DNA from: Adineta ricciae
Lineage: Eukaryota > Rotifera > Eurotatoria > Adinetida > Adinetidae
Assembly: GCA_905250025.1 (NCBI GenBank)
Contig: CAJNOJ010000013.1
Coordinates: 248,001-312,000, forward strand
DNA length: 64,000 bases
Reading direction: 5' to 3'
Positions 38,571 to 50,685 of this stretch are shown piece after piece. Position numbers and translations under genes: made by a program. Under the pieces are notes generated by a model, which ran no database searches, had not been told where the DNA came from, and saw only the letters and a list, made by a program, of their open reading frames with translations. Each line of letters starts with the position of its first letter. The first letter of the stretch is position 1.

Positions 38571-39547
38571 ACTCAATTTTTAACCTATTTACACTCGCGC
38601 ACATATATACATATATATATATATATAAATATACATAGACATTCAAACGTCTCTCAGTGTTTGTTCACTCTTGTTCTTCTCGCACACCAGTGATGTGGAT
38701 ATCCGACATGAATGTGTGCCGTTTTTAAAGAGTGTTCTCACTTTTACTCTTTTTTTTGTCTTGTGCAGTAGCCTATAATTTGGATCGCTACATGTTTATC
38801 AAATGATTTTATGTCACTATGTACGATTTGTGCGTATAATTTCATTTGAATGACGACGAATTCTTTTCTCTTCTCTTTGTCTTTGCACTCATACACCAGT
38901 GTACTCATCTTTCGTTTTGTTTTGTCCTAATCTCCATCAAAAAATATATATTTAGTTGGATGGATGCTTTGGTTCACTACCTTTAGATCATAGAAACATA
39001 AATCATTGTTGCTTTCCTCATGCCTTTAATGAATCAATTGAATCGACATTTTCCCTCCGAAGTTCCGTTCAAATTGATTGTCATTATTCGTGATTTTGTG
39101 GAAAAAATGCGTGGTGTTCGAGATGACTGTATCAGCTAATTTCTCTAATTTGTCAATAGTTCGATTGTGATCGAGTCTAAAGAGACTTTTTCGAAGACAA
39201 TCAATAACATAACTTCACCTATTATTCGATGGATAGAATAATACATTCAAATGTTCATGGCATGGTACTTGGCAATCAAATGTGTTGTTCTTCTTTTTCT
39301 TCGATTGTAAGCAACGACGATTGTATATAAATGCTTATTTCAGTAACACGATGTCGTCTATAGTCAGAAGAACAGAAGAGAGAAGAAGAAGAAGTTAAAC
39401 GGGTGTGTTTATTAGTTGCGTCACGTTCCACATACTTTGTGTACATTGGATATCGACAGAGGAGAAGAAGAACAACAACAATAATACTAATAATCACAAC
39501 AACATTGACTTTTGTTCATTTTCTTCTTTTATATCCATTATTTCACG
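38571..39547. other. Intergenic region after NDRG
   Basis: Nearly 1 kb without a supported gene, probably holding the NDRG 3' UTR and the promoter of the membrane protein at 39548. An AT microsatellite lies at 38602-38626. Frames at 39276-39497 (minus) and 39403-39588 (plus) overlap and look accidental. Confidence 0.45.
38602..38626. repeat. AT dinucleotide microsatellite
   Basis: A run of AT units, slightly interrupted, just after the NDRG stop. A second AT run is at 51344-51366. Confidence 0.8.
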
Positions 39548-40886
39548 ATGTCGTCGAGTTTATTCTCTCGCCCAACCCCATTCGGTGATAGTCCAGCGAT
39601 GCATGCGACTGTCGATAAGTATGTTGTTTCGTTTTTCAAGATTGTAACGCATAGCAGATTTTCCTTCTATGGCATAGAAGTAAACAACGACATTCATGCG
39701 GGAAAACCATCGGTCTTCTTGTGGCACTTGTCTCATACATACTAGCATTAACACTGATCATAGGTGATCTTTTCTTTAACAGTCAAAGTAGTGTGCTGAA
39801 ACTGTTCATAATCATTCACTTGTTTTTCTTCTATGTCCATCAGTTTTCGGTCAGATTCTTCATCGTTTCCATTCGCATACGGATCCATTAGTTCCACCAA
39901 AAACATGGATCGCACCTATCTGGATGACCGTCTATGGTTTACAAGTAAATTCAATCGGTGATCTCTTTTGTTCGATTCGACTCGAGACTTGATTTTAGGC
40001 TCCATGGTTACTCTATGCCATAACAACTCTATGTCGTCGAAATGGTGGCGGTGGTGACAGTGATTATTTATATAAATATCCTCGTCCAGTGCCACAAATG
40101 CAATTATTAACATTCAGTCTCGCTTGTTGGTCACACCTTTTATTTCTATTTCTTGTTCAACATCAATCCAATGTTGTACGTATTTAAACATTGTCTATAG
40201 TCTCATTGACCAATTTAGTTTTTATCTTAGCTTGCAGTCATTTATACAGTCTTAGGTGCCATGGCACTAACGTTCTGTCTGATTACTTCTATTATTCATC
40301 TTCATAACTATGAACGTGAATTATCTACATGTCACCTGTAAGTCATTCGATTGTCAAATGGAAACTTGTTCGAATTGATTTTTATCATTGTTCTGTCAGA
40401 TTTGGTGATATTTGGTCGATAAGAATATTTGTTCATAACGGTCTTAGTGTCATGTTAGCATGGCAAATTGCATTGATTGGCTTTTCGTCTCTATACGCTT
40501 GTAAATCGTTCTTAGCAGCAAAAGCTAGTTCACAGATCAGTGAATCAACATTGGATTTAGTTGGTGTATGTTTGATTGCTTCAATGTGTATAATAGCATT
40601 AGTTTATGTGGTTTTAATGTCATGTTTCTTTTTCAATACGATGTGTCACGTTGTTGCAGGATGGATCTTCTTGGTCATTCTAACATTTAGCTATTGGCAA
40701 CACCAAGATCAGCATTCGAGTCATCTGCTGCATTTATCATTTTATTTAACGACAGCCTTATTATCATTCGTCGTATGTTTGCATTTAGTTCTCGCCTTTT
40801 TTCGTTATTCGGGCACAACATGGCGATCTTTAACAAGTTCAAGTAGAGCCAGTTATCGTCATGCTATCCTCCAAGGAAAGGACTAA
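39548..40886 (+). CDS. Unknown multi-pass membrane protein
   Basis: Exons join in frame from ATG 39548 to TAA 40886: MSSSLFSRPTPFGDSPAMHA and the rest of exon 1, then SKQRHSCGKTIGLLVALVSY, LAPIW-type joins, and so on (acceptors near 39673, 39852, 40000, 40232 and 40400). About seven or eight hydrophobic segments are visible: TIGLLVALVSYILALTLIIV, APIWMTVYGLQAPWLLYAIT, QLLTFSLACWSHLLFLFLVQ, VIYTVLGAMALTFCLIT, NGLSVMLAWQIALIGFSSLY, LVGVCLIASMCIIALVYVVL, WIFLVILTFSYW and YLTTALLSFVVCLHLVLAFF. Short loops suggest a compact integral membrane protein. I do not recognise the family, though the WIAPIWMTVYGLQAPW and HNGLSVMLAWQIAL segments look conserved enough to be worth a profile search. A short Ser-rich, cytosolic C-terminus ends the protein. 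No signal peptide. Confidence 0.7.
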
Positions 40887-42179
40887 CGCTCGTCATTTTC
40901 TCTCGCTTCTTCTTTTTAATATAGATTTACTAAAACATTCTTTTCTTTCCTCTTTTTTTTTATTATTAACAATACATTTATATAATATATATTTATTTAT
41001 TTACAAGTAACTAAAATGAAGGTGTCAAGTGTAAAAATGTTCAACAAAGAACTATTTCTACTGGATGCACGTCATGTAATTGAAATTCTAATGTATCACC
41101 TAGGATATCTATATAATGGAGGCGGAACTTATTGAGAACGAAATCAACACGGTTTCTATGCGAACGCTCAAGTTTGATACGAAAGCAAGAGAAATATTCC
41201 ATGTATGTGGAATGATTGTCGGACAGGGATGAATACTAGCACGAGATTGATTTACACGTCTGATGCCTGGACATTTTCCCTATTTCTCGAAGAAAGAGCT
41301 CCTTTTTGTTTATTAGAGATTGAATAGTGCTTCATAGATTATAAGTTTTTCGAACTATATGCCATTCATTATTCACCTAGATAACCTCTAGCGCTTACTA
41401 GATTCACCTGCTCGATGCATTGACCTGACGAACTCGAGGTCGGATGAGAAAAAACCAATTGCTTCCACCTTGGCACAGATCATCAGACTAACATCGCTAT
41501 GATTCGACTGTGAATTTGAGTTCATGGATAGAAGACAGTTTTGTTAATTGAATGTTGTCGGAATGAATGAAAATGAATCATTTTATTTTTAAACACCTTT
41601 CCCTTGGCAAAGTTTTTCCTGTTTTTAAGTGCGAACAGGATATAATAATCCTTTCTCATAATAAATTCCACGAAATCTATGCATGCATGTGGATATGAAA
41701 TGAGAATATCTTCAAGAATGTTTGTCATCGTCAAGTAACGCAGAACTCTAACTTGCAGAGTAACATGCACATTAGAAATTAAAGACGAGGGAGAAAAAGA
41801 AAGAAGAAAGATGGGATAAACTTAGCTTAATGAAAAGCAACAGCTCAAGGTAATGTTGAAGATTGTGTCTCATACAGATATAGAAAGGAACATCTATGCA
41901 AAGCGTCGAGAGTTAGTGAGGAAAAAAGAGGGAGAGAAAGGAATCTCCTCCTCTTCCTCTTCTTTTTTCCTTTTTCTTTTATATGAAGACGTGAGAGGAA
42001 AAGTCGCCATTGTGTACGACAATTTTGATTACATTTTTCTACTAGAATATTCTTTCGTCTTTTATCCAGTCAGAAGATTTAATGTCTCATCTTTAAAGCG
42101 TCAACTAATTGCGCAAAACTTTGTATCCGTGTCTAGTTCTAATCTCAAGAGGAAACGAAAGGTGCGAAGAATTTCAAGT
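40887..42179. other. Intergenic region
   Basis: About 1.3 kb between the membrane protein and the pseudophosphatase. The plus frame from 41853 runs in frame into ATG 42180 and could extend that protein by 109 residues, but it is rich in low-complexity Ser/Phe and Lys/Glu and looks like upstream UTR. The minus frame 41522-41770 has no support. Confidence 0.45.
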
Positions 42180-43720
42180 ATGACGCACAGCGTAATTCGA
42201 CGTTCGCCAAGGTAAAATGCTAGTAAATCAGTGAAATTCTTATTAAAGTCCACATATTTTTCAGTACGGCATCGTCGACAGTTGCTGACCCATCGACGGT
42301 AACGGTTTGTATCGAAAGTGCGTCGCGAAGCGATTTGAATGTCCAGGATGTCTTAACATCATCTCCGTCGGAAGATGACGATGACGAGGATGAATTCAAG
42401 CCCAAAGGACGAAAGCAAATGTTAACGGATCGATTTAATTATCGTTCATCATCAACTGCTAGTCGTCAACGAACACCAGCACTTGGAAATCATCATCATA
42501 ATCATCGAAAGAATTCGTTTCAACATACGCTTTCAGGACGGTTGAGTACCGATAGTAATGCCAGACGTGCTTCAACCGGTCGACCAACAACAGCTGGATC
42601 GCTACAGTCGAAATCAACAGTCTACGAAAACGAATGGGTTATTGATTCATCCGAAACTGTGGTTTCACCTGTTCTACGAACAAATCCATCGTATTCAACT
42701 GTAACTTCGACTGCGGCAAATTCGAAATCATCATCATCGCCAAAACAACAAACTGTTTCGTCAACATTCACTCCTCAACAAGCTCCATCCGTATTCACAA
42801 CAACTTCAGAATTTCTCGGCACAGATTTTCGTTCGCAATTGCGTCGCGACAAACAAAGACGTTCACAATCCTTAGTTCGACAAGCATTAGTCGTAAGCGA
42901 TCCATCATCGCCAACTATTCCACTTGTTTTCCTTACCGACGATGTTCTCCTAGGCTCGATACGAGCTCTACAAAACGAACGTCAATTATGTAAACTATCG
43001 ATTGATTATATCATTGACGCATCTAATATGAGACCTGACGAATTAGCACGAAAAGCGAATGTAGGCGCACGCCTCCCGTGTCAATGCGGACATACACATT
43101 CACGTTGCACACTCACACTCGAATTCGATCAGCCGTGTGTCGCATCATCTTCATCGGTAACATCAGCGGATTCCAAAATATTGAGTGGTGGCAAAATACG
43201 CGAACTAAGTCGGGCACACTTAGGGCAATTGTTCGACGCTGTCAATCGTTTTATATTAAAATCACAGCAAGAAGACAAACGTGTGCTCATCTATGGCTTT
43301 GAACTAACACCAAATTCGCCATTAGCTGTCATCGCTATACAATATTTAATGTTAATCAATGATCAAATCACCTTAACTGAAGCTATTCACACTGTACATC
43401 GCTTATTTCCGGTTATACCAAAACAACATCAACAATTTCCAACCATGGATAAACGATTTCAAGATTATTTAAAACAATTAGAACGCAAGACCTTTTCGAA
43501 GAATATTATCGTCTACCGCATCAGTGGTGACGGAAATAGTAGCAGTAGTGGCAATGAACATCGATATTCATTGAAAGATCACTCATCAGGTTCGCCAGAA
43601 ATTACAGTCAACAATGAAACATCCATTACTTCGTGTACAACAACTCCAACGCCAATCATTAATGATTATACCAATCAGACACGTCAGTTGTTTCGAACAC
43701 GTTCAGCTTGGGATAGTTAA
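42180..43720 (+). CDS. Dual-specificity-phosphatase-like pseudophosphatase
   Basis: Two exons (42180-42211 and 42265-43720) give 495 aa. The first 220 residues are disordered, Ser/Thr-rich and basic, with an acidic patch (SEDDDDEDEF). The C-terminal part has a DUSP-like fold: LCKLSIDYIIDASNMRPDEL, a Cys/His segment (PCQCGHTHSRC), HLGQLFDAVNRFIL, RVLIYGFELTPNSPLAVIAI then QYLMLINDQITLTEAI, and a final FQDYLKQLERK helix matching the family's F..QL..LE. Where active DUSPs have HCxxGxSRS, this reads YGFELTPNS (43292-43318), so the catalytic Cys, Arg and the loop Gly are all gone. It is therefore probably a pseudophosphatase that binds rather than hydrolyses. Its partner is unknown. The start may lie further upstream, since the frame is open to ATG 41853. 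Confidence 0.75.
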
Positions 43721-44092
43721 TTTTTCTTTCTTTTAAAAAAAGAACCATACACATCTTGTCACATCGAACTCGAATGGACAGTTATGTTCGTCTCTATATC
43801 AATGTGAACTGTGTCCTAGGACACACTTTCAAATTCTTGTTATACACTCTTTAGTTAAAACATGTAAGTGAATCTATATCTTTTCTTGTTTCGCGTTAAA
43901 TAATAATAATCTATCATATTAAATATATGCGTAACAATGTGCTTCAATAATAAACAAAACAAAATGAAATAAGCTTTCTTTTCTATTTGATTGGTAAGGT
44001 GAAGAGATCAGAAATCAAAATCGTTTTGTCTCTTGGCACTCTTCGACATTGTATTAGCGGCATATTGAAGAAAAGTAGCAGCTCTATTCTAA

Positions 44093-44440
44093 TTAATGTA
44101 ATATAAATTCTTTGTTTCTCAATGAATGATATCGATGACATTTTTGTTCGACATTGTTTCGAATATTTTGCATTGCTTGATCGACTCGATGTCCATTCCG
44201 ATCAATCGCTTGAAATGGACGCGTACTGATTTGTGATGTAAAACAACACTGACGGTTGACATGAACGTTTTGACACGATTGTGAATCACCTGAGAATAGA
44301 TGACCGAATCCCAATGTATATGGCGTGCCACCGAAATGTATATAGGCGGGACATTCCACGTGATCTTTTGATGTGTCAGTAATTTGAGCCTTTAGACTTG
44401 ATAAATTGACAGCATCAAATTGATTAAGGAATGTATCCAT
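44093..44440 (-). CDS. Unknown small protein (115 aa)
   Basis: A single-exon frame from ATG 44440 to the stop at 44093. It starts MDTFLNQFDAVNLSSLKAQI, has a middle segment with Gly/Tyr/Phe (YIHFGGTPYTLGFGHLF), then several Cys (SCQNVHVNRQCCF), and ends basic and polar. No signal peptide or membrane segment. I recognise no family. A second frame on the same strand just downstream (44010-44086) reads AATFLQYAANTMSKSAKRQN and would be a believable C-terminus, but no in-phase donor connects it, so I leave it out of the model. Coding status is moderate. Confidence 0.4.
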   Translation of the reverse strand: MDTFLNQFDAVNLSSLKAQITDTSKDHVECPAYIHFGGTPYTLGFGHLFSGDSQSCQNVHVNRQCCFTSQISTRPFQAIDRNGHRVDQAMQNIRNNVEQKCHRYHSLRNKEFILH

Positions 44441-44958
44441 GAAATGTTCATGGAATTAAAAAAAAAAGATTAAAAAAATAAAGCGCTTTACACGCATGTA
44501 TGAACTTTTGGTAAATCGTTCTTAATTATGAACAACAATCGCGGATGGAGATATCGGCGTCTCTTGGAGAGCAAAAAACTCGTGTCGCATATTTGTGAGA
44601 CAAAGTCATTTTATTTAGAAAATCAAAAGCTTGCTATATTCTAATGGTGCAGTAAAAAAAAGAAGCACTGGAATGCGTTTATTCATTAATAACTGAGATT
44701 ACAAGTAGAAAAGCAAATAAGCATTAGATTAAAAAAAGAACAAACAAATCGACAATACGGTACACTCAGCATTCAGCAGTAGCAATGATAAATGTTAAAT
44801 TGCACAAAAGTCCAAAAGAAAAAGAAAGAAAAACACGTGGAATGTATGAATATATAAGCACTTTGTTGATGTTTTCATGTATATACAAAACGAGGACATT
44901 GAATGATTGATCAGCACCAGTATATCCAGTGTTGATTAGATATGTAGAAAGAAATATT

Positions 44959-47656
44959 TTAAGAAAACCATTGGACATTGACCCATTGAGGCTCAGTACT
45001 TAAGGCTTCGACAGCTCGAACAAGTCTAGAGGAAAAATTCGGTGAGATGAGTTGAGTCTTTTCATGTGTCTTACTGTTCGAAAGTTTTATCGAGATCTTC
45101 AGCGACCAGCGTCAGATCAAAATAAGCATGATAATCGTGTTCTAAAGCTTCACTTTCCATAACAACTTGTTCAAGATCTTTCGACTAGAATTTACATTAG
45201 TTATACAGAAGATTCTCTTCACTTCCAACAAAATCTCTTCCTTACCGATAGATTCAACGATGAATTGTTTCCTATATTACTTTTCTAAAGAGAAATCGTT
45301 TTGAACAAGTATGCTATTGCGCAAGAATACGAACTGTTCGCATTTTGGACGTTTTCTGTTTGTTGTTATGTTGCATATAACGAAGATAATCCAGACTAGC
45401 AGCTTTGATAAACACCACGAAAGGCATAAATTCTTTGTTACAAATTAATTTTAAAGCCTATAGGATTAAAAAAAACCATGATTTATAATTTCTGACCATT
45501 GAATTGAAATGCGCGATTTCTTTCTTACAGTCGGTTCAACGTCCAACACACACATTTTGCCCGATTGAATAACTCGCCGAACCGACTCAAATTTGGTACC
45601 ATATAGATGTTCACCGTAGAGTCCATGTTCGAGAAAAGCACCTGCTTCGATTTCATCCTCCATATCTGGTCGATCAAGATGAAAATACGAATTGCCTTCT
45701 TCAATACGTAACGGTCGTGATGTATCTACGAGAGAAGATGCTAAGAATCTCTTGCATTACATTTGCTTGGTACTTACGTGGTTTAGTCGTTCCAAAACGT
45801 TCAGGATCAAGAGCAATCAAACGACTCTTCAATGTTCGTCTACCCACGCTATGTGGTCCGATGAGTATTAAACATTTTCTTGCAAATGGTGGCATACGTG
45901 CCACTTCTTGGTAAAGACATATATCACCTTTATCGAACAGTGAAGAATCTTTTACATTGAATAGCAAACGCTTTTTCTTTCGACGATCTATTAAGCCGCA
46001 TACAACTAAATATGAAAAAGAGATTAATCTTATTAGCAAACAGCCGAGTGATAGAAATCCAAGTGAATTTTCATATTCGACTCAATAGAATAGCAGTGCC
46101 TCATAAAATTCACTTTTAACAAGTAGATGAAATCGATTCATTTTATGTAGAATAGGTCAATTTATGCGAAACCTGCATAGAACTATTTGCTCGAGGTAAA
46201 TGGCAGTATTTTTCTTTGATTAAATATTCATACGGTTTTGTTTAACTTACGGGACGTTTTAGAAAAATCATTTTCGGGTGCAACGAACGCTTTTCGTCGC
46301 TCTTCAAGATATTGTGATGGTATAAGACCTTTCTGCGATGGATCCTTCACATGTTTCGCCTTTAAAGAAAATACAACCGATTAGAAATCACGAAGACAAA
46401 TTAAACAAAGGAAAAATGCTTCGTACCTGCCACCAATGAACATCATCTTGTGAAAGAATTTGTAGTATATCACCCTCTTCGAATGTCAAACCAGCTTCTT
46501 TAGCTGGGATCAATTTATCCTTCGCCGGGTCATAAGAAAAATGAGCTCGAACGTATAACTTGAAAGAAAAAACGAAAATAAAATGTATGAAATAGAATTG
46601 TTGATTGAAAGAGATTATTCTCACTTGTGAAGGTGATGGATAGTCGCAATAACCTGGAACAACTTTGAACGTTACCGCACCTCGAGCGTTTCTTAATCTG
46701 TCTTGTAGTTCTTCAGGCGTATTCACAATTTCACCATTTATTTCTTTGATAATGTCACCGACGTGAAGAAGACCTTTTGATAAGATAGAATCATATCAAT
46801 ATTTCTATGGCTCTACTTTTCTAATTAATTCTCACCTTGTTTATCAATTAAACCTCCTTGAACAATTCTCTTGATTTCTAAATCACCCATTTCATTCAAT
46901 TTCACCGTCACGCCTAGATGTTCTTCGCCGGTCGATTCGATTCCGATGGTTTTCGGCGGCATATGCGGCATTGTACCAGGAAAAACGTATGAAGGCGATG
47001 TAATGTCAGGCAAGGGTTTTGCAGCTTCAGGTAAATAACCAATTGGCAATTGATCTTCAGCATATTCTCTTGTTGCTATCGTTTGATGAGCATCCATGAC
47101 CATCTATTTGTCGTAGAAGATAAATGAAATTCTATTCGACTTTTTACTCAATCGTTCATTACTCGAATGTGTGGCCGTCGAAGGATAGCGTCTAATTCTC
47201 GGGCATAATTGTTTGTCATTCCAACAATTTCAAGATCTTTGAGAAGAGATGTCAGAAGAGATAAGTTATCTGTTGAAACCGGACGCATGCTCTCTGGTTG
47301 TTGAATAAAACGAAGCAACAAATCATGACACTAAAAGAGAGGTGATTTTGAAAGAAGTCAGCGTTCATTTCGAATAGATCATACATAAGCCAGAGAAAAA
47401 ATCGTCGGTGATGAGAATATATTCGATATTGTATCTTGTAAATCAACAATAAAATCATCTTGTGGTTCACTTTTCAATAGATCAGCAAGATCTGCGACGG
47501 ATGCTATGAAAAAGGAAACGAAAAAAAAGCAGGCGAATGTGTATTGAATAGTTACAAAACAAGATGCAAACCATCAAAAAAATCCGGACTGTAAGCATCA
47601 GTCGCATGACTATTCACCGAAGATCTGTCGAGTTCCGTATCGATGGGAGCAGGCAT
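44959..47656 (-). CDS. MAGUK p55 family scaffold (MPP2/MPP6, Varicose-like)
   Basis: A membrane-associated guanylate-kinase scaffold that organises cell-junction and polarity complexes. Minus-strand exons read from ATG 47656 to TAA 44959. Order is L27-type region (DNLSLLTSLLKDLEIVGMT, AILRRPHI), PDZ (HLGVTVKLNEMGDLEIKRIV, VGDIIKEINGE), SH3 (LYVRAHFSYDPAKD, EEGDILQIL, HWWQ), a basic hook (RKKKRLLFN), then the guanylate-kinase domain (LILIGPHSVGRRTLKSRL, RFGTTKP, EAGAFLEHGLYGEHLYGTK). It ends in EPQWVNVQWFS, the MAGUK C-terminus. As in the family, GK domains of this type bind phosphopeptides rather than make GDP. The GVGRR-type P-loop (SVGRRTLKSRLI) and RFGTT are closest in layout to MPP2/MPP6. 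About ten exons. Confidence 0.92.
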
Positions 47657-48244
47657 CTCTTTTTAACAATCTCAATTTGAACACACGAGATAATTGATAG
47701 ATTGAGTATGACCTTCGCTAAAGGAGGAGACAGAACAGAACACAAGCATGTGCTATAGGTATGAACAATGGTAAAATTTTTAACCAATTCAATGAATAAT
47801 CATCAAATGATTCGAAACGAAAAGCAGATGTCACTTGTAGTCAATCGTGATTTCTCAAAGGTACACATCTGATTGAATAGGAACGGAGCAAAAGTAGAAC
47901 TAGTAATAATGTCTCACACTCGGGATTTGTCGATGGTACTCGACTTTATTCGAAAAAAGTATATTCACATAGCAATCATCAACAGAGAAACGTTCCGACC
48001 TTCATTGAGGTCTCGTCAATCGAAGGATGTGTGTTCTATTTTTGCCGGAGTATTACGTACCAGCAAAAGTTTCTTTTCAATCAATCGAAATACTTTCGGT
48101 AGTCTTGACTGTCAAAAATAAATAGTGATTTCCTTGATAATACCATATATTAATAAACGGAATAAAATGTTGTAAGCAAAAAAGAAGGAAAACGTTGGCT
48201 TCAGAAAAGTCTAGTCAACAGATTTTTATTCATTCGATGCACAT
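47657..48244. other. Intergenic region upstream of MAGUK p55
   Basis: The promoter of the MAGUK gene and the 3' UTR of the small membrane protein at 48245 must share this stretch. A plus-strand frame (47873-48121) shows no family character. No other feature is seen. Confidence 0.45.
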
Positions 48245-48634
48245 TTATGTTGATGTTTCCATAATTTTTACTTCGGTCGCCGAACGTGGTGGGAGAATCT
48301 GCGATTTTTCCGATTGATATTCCGGTGGCTGGTTATTTATCGGATACGCTGGCGGCTGATCGTCCGAATGATATGCTGGTGTGTAATTTTTCATCGGGTA
48401 CGATGATGCATAGTGGTCATAATTACCTGTATACGGTGGTCGTACCGGATACGGTTCGAGAACCATGCCACTACTGACAACAGTCGTTTGTTTATTGAAG
48501 TATTTGATCAAGATTATAGCGCCTACGATCGATCCCACACAACATGCGATGCAGCATAAGGAGCCAAGTATACCACCAATGATCACAGCAGCTACAGCTC
48601 CTGCGCTAGCGGTACCATTCGAGCTTGAAGTCAT
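48245..48634 (-). CDS. Small single-pass membrane protein with PPxY motifs
   Basis: 129 aa in one exon, from ATG 48634 to the stop at 48245. The N-terminus (MTSSSNGTASAG) is short and probably outside or luminal. A Gly/Ala/Cys-rich membrane segment (AVAAVIIGGILGSLCCIACC and on to IVGAIILIKYF) has four Cys that could be acylated. The cytosolic tail is Pro/Tyr-rich with PPAY and PPEY, matching the PPxY consensus for WW domains such as those of NEDD4-type ubiquitin ligases. The layout resembles Shisa-like and WBP1/VOPP1-type adaptors, but the paired ectodomain Cys of Shisa are missing, so I do not name a family. Intronless, which is unusual here. Confidence 0.65.
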   Translation of the reverse strand: MTSSSNGTASAGAVAAVIIGGILGSLCCIACCVGSIVGAIILIKYFNKQTTVVSSGMVLEPYPVRPPYTGNYDHYASSYPMKNYTPAYHSDDQPPAYPINNQPPEYQSEKSQILPPRSATEVKIMETST

Positions 48635-50239
48635 GTCTTTTCAGTCGCTACGTATGTCCGATCAGACTGTTATAAATTCGAATGCTTTTTTTTTGAGAAA
48701 AAAGAATGAAATTAGTAAACTTCTTTATACGTAACAAACAAAACTCAGTTCGAATTGTGAGCGCAGGCGAAGGAAACAATAATATTTAAAAAGTTGTTTT
48801 TTTGTCATTCTGTTACCTAGTATTTCTGTCTTGAATTTATGATTGACGAACGCGAACGTCATTAAGCGAGGACGAAAGCAAAGTTCGTTCGAACTGGTAC
48901 ATATGTTAATCAAATTTCTTTCCAACAATAAAATTCAACATCTAATAGAGAAGCAAACCTATCAAAATCGCATGCCTATACGATCGTGTTCGTCGCTAAT
49001 ATAATAAAAATCTGTCATATGAATAATGACATAAAACCGAGATCAATACTTTTCGATAATAATCAATCAATTCAAAGATTCCCTGATAGAAATCAATTGC
49101 TTCGGAAATCCTCTGAACTGATCGTAACATGACATAATCCATCAGTCATTTATACATGAATAAATGTCTATATGTCAACTCACTCGTACACTGAACAACA
49201 ATTTATTTGGCCGCATCTACTTCGCGTGTGCAGTTTCAATCGGTTAACGACGAAAGCATGAGGAAACACACACAATTGTCATCTGAGGGTGTTCCACAAA
49301 TTCAAAAGATGGGCGGTATCTTTTCCAATATGATAGAAACAGATGAGATTGCCGTCGACGAATATTAATACATGGCACTAGAGAATTACTTTAACATACT
49401 TAATAGTGAAATTTATCATAATTCAAGGATCGCTTTAAGAGCATTAGACATAAGTGCAAAAATAAGAAACGATGGTTTATGAACGAAGAACAGCTATTTA
49501 CGTCCACGTCTTTTCTTATATCAATTACAGCAAGAAAACACATATCGAGTAACAGTTCTTTTCCGATTATATGAAAACTATTTATAGTCTAATGTTTCTC
49601 AAGACTTCTTTTCTTCTTGGTACAGCGAAAAAGTCATCAATAATCATGAATATTCGAAAGGAAAGATAAGAGTCTCTAATTGATTTAGATTAATACAACT
49701 GTTTGAAATAGATAAACGCCATCAATGCTCGAAATTGATCAGTCCATTACAATCAGTCAAAATAATCCGACATGAAGATACAGAATAAGCATATGAGCAA
49801 AGTTTCATCTAGAACACTTTTTGAAGTTCAGGTTCTAAATGTGGATGTCAAGCAGTATAAGATGACAGTAATTTTGTATCCATCGAATTCATACTGAAGA
49901 CTTGAGTGAATTAAGATTGATTTTCTACTCGAAATGATCGCAAGATAGATCCACACAGAATCGAGATCTTGTTTTTTTTATTTTTTACCAGGACATTTTA
50001 TCAATCAGAACATATTGTGACAGTAATAATCATGAACTCAATGTGACAATCAAGATACACAAGAGAGAGATAGAAAGATAAATATTGTATTACATGTTCC
50101 ATCGTAGATTTTGTCAATATGAAAACAAACGCAATGTATCATTATGTTAACGATGGTTCCCTGTGAGTCATTGATAGCTCGACACGCGAATGACATTCAG
50201 TGGATGCTCATTCACTCGCTGACGAAGTTAGATGTATTA
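48635..50239. other. Intergenic region
   Basis: About 1.6 kb without a supported gene. A minus-strand 67-codon frame (48725-48928) lacks family signal. Probably holds the promoter of the 48634 gene and the 3' UTR of the 50685 gene. Confidence 0.45.
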
Positions 50240-50685
50240 CTACCGAAGAATGGGATTTTCAGCTGACAAATGCCTTGATTGATTGCTTTGTTTGCTCAAA
50301 CATGACATGATGAAAATGAATCCGAGACATAAGCCACAGATTGAGCTAATTATGATAATAATCGAGGCACCGAACCTGGAATTGATATGCGAAGTGAGTG
50401 AGTGGTGTGTGAATATATCATTCGAAAGTGTTTTATTCTTCACATTCTGAATCGTGTTCATGGCTGAAAAACAGTAGATACACAAACATGAAGAAATGGA
50501 ATAATTGCTGGTTTGCAGGAAGTGTTGAAAGGCACAAAATTTTCCTTCTTTTTTTCTCTCTTCGTCTTCAACTTATTTATTTTCTCGATTCTTTGATATG
50601 ACACATTAGTTGCAAAAAGAGAAGGAACAAATTTACTTAATAAGATGAAAACTGATGACGTCTTCGATGAGCTCAGCGTGGGCAC
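50240..50685 (-). CDS. Unknown small membrane protein, two exons
   Basis: Exon 1 (50685-50637) begins MPTLSSSKTSSVFILL. A 173-bp intron has a GTAAAT donor and a pyrimidine-rich GTTTTTCAG acceptor. Exon 2 (50463-50240) continues in frame with MNTIQNVKNKTLSNDIF. The total is 90 aa ending at 50240. One strong membrane segment is present (GASIIIIISSICGLCLGFIF), followed by a short polar tail (KQSNQSRHLSAENPILR). The two exons appear in different frames and only join when the intron is removed. No family is recognised; the evidence is a clean in-phase intron plus a typical single-pass layout. Confidence 0.5.

Noticed and set aside
44008-44090. Protein-like C-terminal stretch (AATFLQYAANTMSKSAKRQN) after the 115-aa gene
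   Set aside because: No donor in the right phase connects it to the upstream frame and no start is present, so I could not build a model.
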